The position numbers and the translations under genes are program-made. DNA of 64,000 nucleotides, from assembly GCA_963701815.1 (NCBI GenBank), contig CAVPBN010000004.1, positions 1 to 64,000 of the forward strand, written 5' to 3'. The stretch is from AP-15 sp963701815 (lineage in GTDB: Bacteria > Pseudomonadota > Alphaproteobacteria > ATCC43930 > CGMCC-115725). Shown here in pieces: positions 62,128 through 64,000 of the stretch; position 1 is the stretch's first letter, and each line of letters opens with the position of its first letter. Under the pieces are notes generated by a model. That model made no database searches, was not told the origin of the DNA, and saw only the letters and a list, made by a program, of their open reading frames with translations.

Positions 62128-63459
62128 CTAGCCGCTTGCCAAAGCGTCCTCGATCTGCTCCAGGCTTCGTCCCTTTGTCTCGGGCACCCTCAACGCGACG
62201 AAGACCAGCGCCGCGACGCTCAGTATGGCGTAGACCAGAAATGCGCCGGCGCTGCCGAGCGCTCCCACCAGGTCGAGAAAAGTTGCCGCGACGATCAGGT
62301 TGAACCCCCAATTGGCGACCGTGGCGAGGCTCATGGCCCGGCCGCGCAGGGCGAGGGGAAAGATCTCCGCGATCAGCAGCCAGAACACCGGCCCCAGCCC
62401 GATCGCAAAAAAACCGACATAGGCGGCAACAGATATGACCGCGACCCAGGCAAGCTGGCCCGACACGCCGAGATAAAAGGCGGAACCCAGCACGAACAGC
62501 GTCGCCGCCATGCCGCCGAGGCTCCAGAACAGCAGTCGCCGCCGGCCGAGCCGGTCGATCAGACGGATCGACACGATCGTCATGATCACATTGACCACGC
62601 CGACCCCGGCCGTCGCCAGGATCGAGGTTGCGGCGGAAGGCAGGCCGGCGGATTGGAATATCGTCGGCGCAAAATAGATTACCGTGTTGATCCCGGTGAT
62701 TTGCTGAAACATCGCAAGGCCGATCCCGATGACGAGCGGACGCCGCAGACGCGGTGCGAGCAGTTCCGACGCGCTCGCCAGCTGCCCGCCCTCGCGCGCG
62801 AGATCTGTCCGCAGAGTATTGAGCTCGCCCGATACGTCGGCGGTGCCGCGCAGGTGATGCAGCGCGCGCTCTGCGTCTTGCATTCGGCCGTGACCAGCAA
62901 GCCATCGCGGGCTCTCCGGAAGAAACAGCATGCCGGCGGAAAGGATTACGCCGGGCAAGGCTCCGAGAGCGAGCATCCAGCGCCATCCTTCGGACGCTCC
63001 GGCCAGCGCGAAACCGACCAGATAGGACACCAATATCCCGCCGGTGATGCAGAGCTGGTTCAGCGATACGATCGCGCCGCGGTCGCGCGCCGGCGAAATC
63101 TCGGCGAGATAGAGCGGCGTCAGCATAGAAGCGACGCCGATCGCCAGCCCGACGAGAAAACGGCCGAGCAGCAGGATGGTGAGGCCCTGGGCGACGGCGG
63201 AGATGACGGCGCCGGCAATGAACAGCACACCGGCGCCCAGGATGACGCGGCGGCGACCGGCGCGGTCCGACAGCTGTCCTGCCGCAGCCGCACCGACCGC
63301 CGCGCCCGCCAGCGCAATCGCCACGACGACCCCTTGCAGGGTCGATGAGAGGGACATCACCTGCCGGATGAAAAGGAGAGCACCGGAGATGACACCGGTG
63401 TCATAGCCGAACAGGAGGCCGCCCAGCGCGGCCACAGCCGCTATGAAATAGAAGTTCAT
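62128..63459 (-). CDS. Sugar porter MFS transporter
   Basis: A 443-residue inner-membrane symporter of the major facilitator sugar porter family (GalP/XylE-like), with 12 predicted helices. FGYDTGVISGALLFI, the loop motif GQLSDRAGRRRVILG, PLYLAEISPARDRGAIVSL, LPESPRWLAGHGRMQDAERA and the terminal VPETKGRSLEQIEDAL are canonical. It is co-directional with the OprB porin, 26 bases apart, so outer and inner membrane uptake are encoded together. The exact sugar is not readable; the GH1 enzyme lies far away. Confidence 0.94.
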   Translation of the reverse strand: MNFYFIAAVAALGGLLFGYDTGVISGALLFIRQVMSLSSTLQGVVVAIALAGAAVGAAAAGQLSDRAGRRRVILGAGVLFIAGAVISAVAQGLTILLLGRFLVGLAIGVASMLTPLYLAEISPARDRGAIVSLNQLCITGGILVSYLVGFALAGASEGWRWMLALGALPGVILSAGMLFLPESPRWLAGHGRMQDAERALHHLRGTADVSGELNTLRTDLAREGGQLASASELLAPRLRRPLVIGIGLAMFQQITGINTVIYFAPTIFQSAGLPSAATSILATAGVGVVNVIMTIVSIRLIDRLGRRRLLFWSLGGMAATLFVLGSAFYLGVSGQLAWVAVISVAAYVGFFAIGLGPVFWLLIAEIFPLALRGRAMSLATVANWGFNLIVAATFLDLVGALGSAGAFLVYAILSVAALVFVALRVPETKGRSLEQIEDALASG

Positions 63460-63643
63460 GGCTTCTCCTGTCCGTTAGGTTGCGAATGCGAAACCCTAGC
63501 ACAACCTCAGGATAGGCGCGAAGGCGTCTCGCCGGAATTCACCGGGCGGTCCACTCCTCACTGCGGGTGCCGCTCGGTCCTTGGCCGCGGCGGGCGAAGG
63601 GCCTACAAAGCTGCCTTGACATGTGCCGGCCGAGGAAGGACCG

Positions 63644-64000
63644 ATGCCCGACAGTTTGACGACGACGAATTCGCCGATCATCGCCGCCTACCGCGCCGCG
63701 ACCCCGGGGTCGGCCGCCGCCTTTGACAAGGCCGGCCGGTTGTTTCCGAGCGGGATCACTCATGACAGCCGCTATATCGAGCCCTACGGGCTCTATATCG
63801 ACCATGCCAAGGGACCGCGGAAATGGGATGTCGACGGCCGGGGCTATGTCGATTATTTCGGCGGTCACGGCGCGTTGTTGCTCGGCCACTCGCACCCCAA
63901 AGTCGTGCAGGCGGTGCATGAGCAGATCGAGCGCGGCACCCATTTCGGCGCCAGCCACGAGCGCGAGGTCGCCTGGGCCGAGTGGATCTTGCGGCTGATC
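63644..64000 (+). CDS. Class III aminotransferase (glutamate-1-semialdehyde aminomutase-like), 5' part only
   Basis: The first 119 residues of a PLP-dependent class III aminotransferase, cut by the window edge. SAAAFDKAGRLFPSGITHDS, GPRKWDVDGRGYVDYFGGHG and ALLLGHSHPKVVQAVHEQIE are typical of the N-terminal part of GSA aminomutase-like and omega-transaminase proteins. The PLP lysine lies beyond the window. GAGGAAGGACC precedes the ATG at 63644. It is divergent from the MFS gene, with 184 bases between. Confidence 0.85.
   Translation, partial: MPDSLTTTNSPIIAAYRAATPGSAAAFDKAGRLFPSGITHDSRYIEPYGLYIDHAKGPRKWDVDGRGYVDYFGGHGALLLGHSHPKVVQAVHEQIERGTHFGASHEREVAWAEWILRLI

Noticed and set aside
60716..62986. 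756-residue frame with an N-terminal extension on the OprB porin
   Set aside because: The extension is a shadow of the MFS gene. The ATG at 62101 starts a proper signal peptide.

Overview
The window is about 64 kb of high-GC DNA from an alphaproteobacterium, most likely Rhodospirillales-like. This rests on gene content: an imuA-imuB-dnaE2 mutagenesis cassette behind a GTTC-N7-GTTC LexA box, a 1600-residue-class NAD-glutamate dehydrogenase, an hslUV/hisBHAFE block and an xseB-ispA-dxs-tlyA block. No species can be named from the sequence alone. Start codons include ATG, GTG and TTG, and many genes overlap by 4 bases (ATGA or GTGA), so operons are tight.

Layout. 1-2650 is a mobile-element graveyard: remnants of IS1182-like, ISAzo13, IS5 and IS4 transposases and a broken FAD oxidoreductase. 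2.7-12.7 kb holds a GH1 beta-glucosidase, a PF04909-type amidohydrolase, a complete branched-chain-type ABC transporter (livKHMGF order), a second, truncated amidohydrolase, a hemolysin III membrane protein and a maleylacetoacetate isomerase-like GST. 12.8-16.5 kb has threonine aldolase, a Tat-exported amidohydrolase with a damaged 3' end, another oxidoreductase remnant and tRNA-Glu(CTC). 16.6-26.2 kb is mostly core: yajQ, a sugar-nucleotide epimerase divergent from a glycosyltransferase, DUF423, an HDAC-like deacetylase, xseB-ispA-dxs-tlyA, DUF2461 and a lone receiver protein. 26.4-32.2 kb is the SOS mutagenesis cassette. 32.4-38.6 kb has trxB, a LysR regulator, a probable small RNA, thiolase, a serine hydrolase and an FAD oxidoreductase. 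38.6-40.6 kb is a foreign-looking, less GC-rich insert carrying a secreted repeat protein and bracketed by a duplicated gene end. 40.7-49.7 kb has NAD-GDH, a CHASE2 adenylate cyclase and glgC. 49.9-57.6 kb is hslU-hslV divergent from hisB-hisH-GNAT-hisA-hisF-hisE-HIT, then comM. 57.7-64 kb has an acyl-CoA dehydrogenase, 3-methyladenine glycosylase, an NTF2-like protein, an OprB porin, a sugar MFS transporter and the start of a class III aminotransferase.

Three themes stand out. First, short palindromic elements sit in frame inside coding sequence: two in dnaE2, a probable one in imuA and one in a dead transposase, with further copies in nearby spacers. Second, at least nine otherwise full-length genes each carry one or two single-base indels (livF, livG, livH, a glycosyltransferase, an FAD oxidoreductase, hisF, comM, an acyl-CoA dehydrogenase and the truncated amidohydrolase). 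Removing the indel restores both length and family C-terminus, so many may be sequence errors. Third, the 38.6-40.6 kb insert combines a duplicated 3' gene end, a six-repeat propeller-like secreted protein and a decayed monooxygenase tail.
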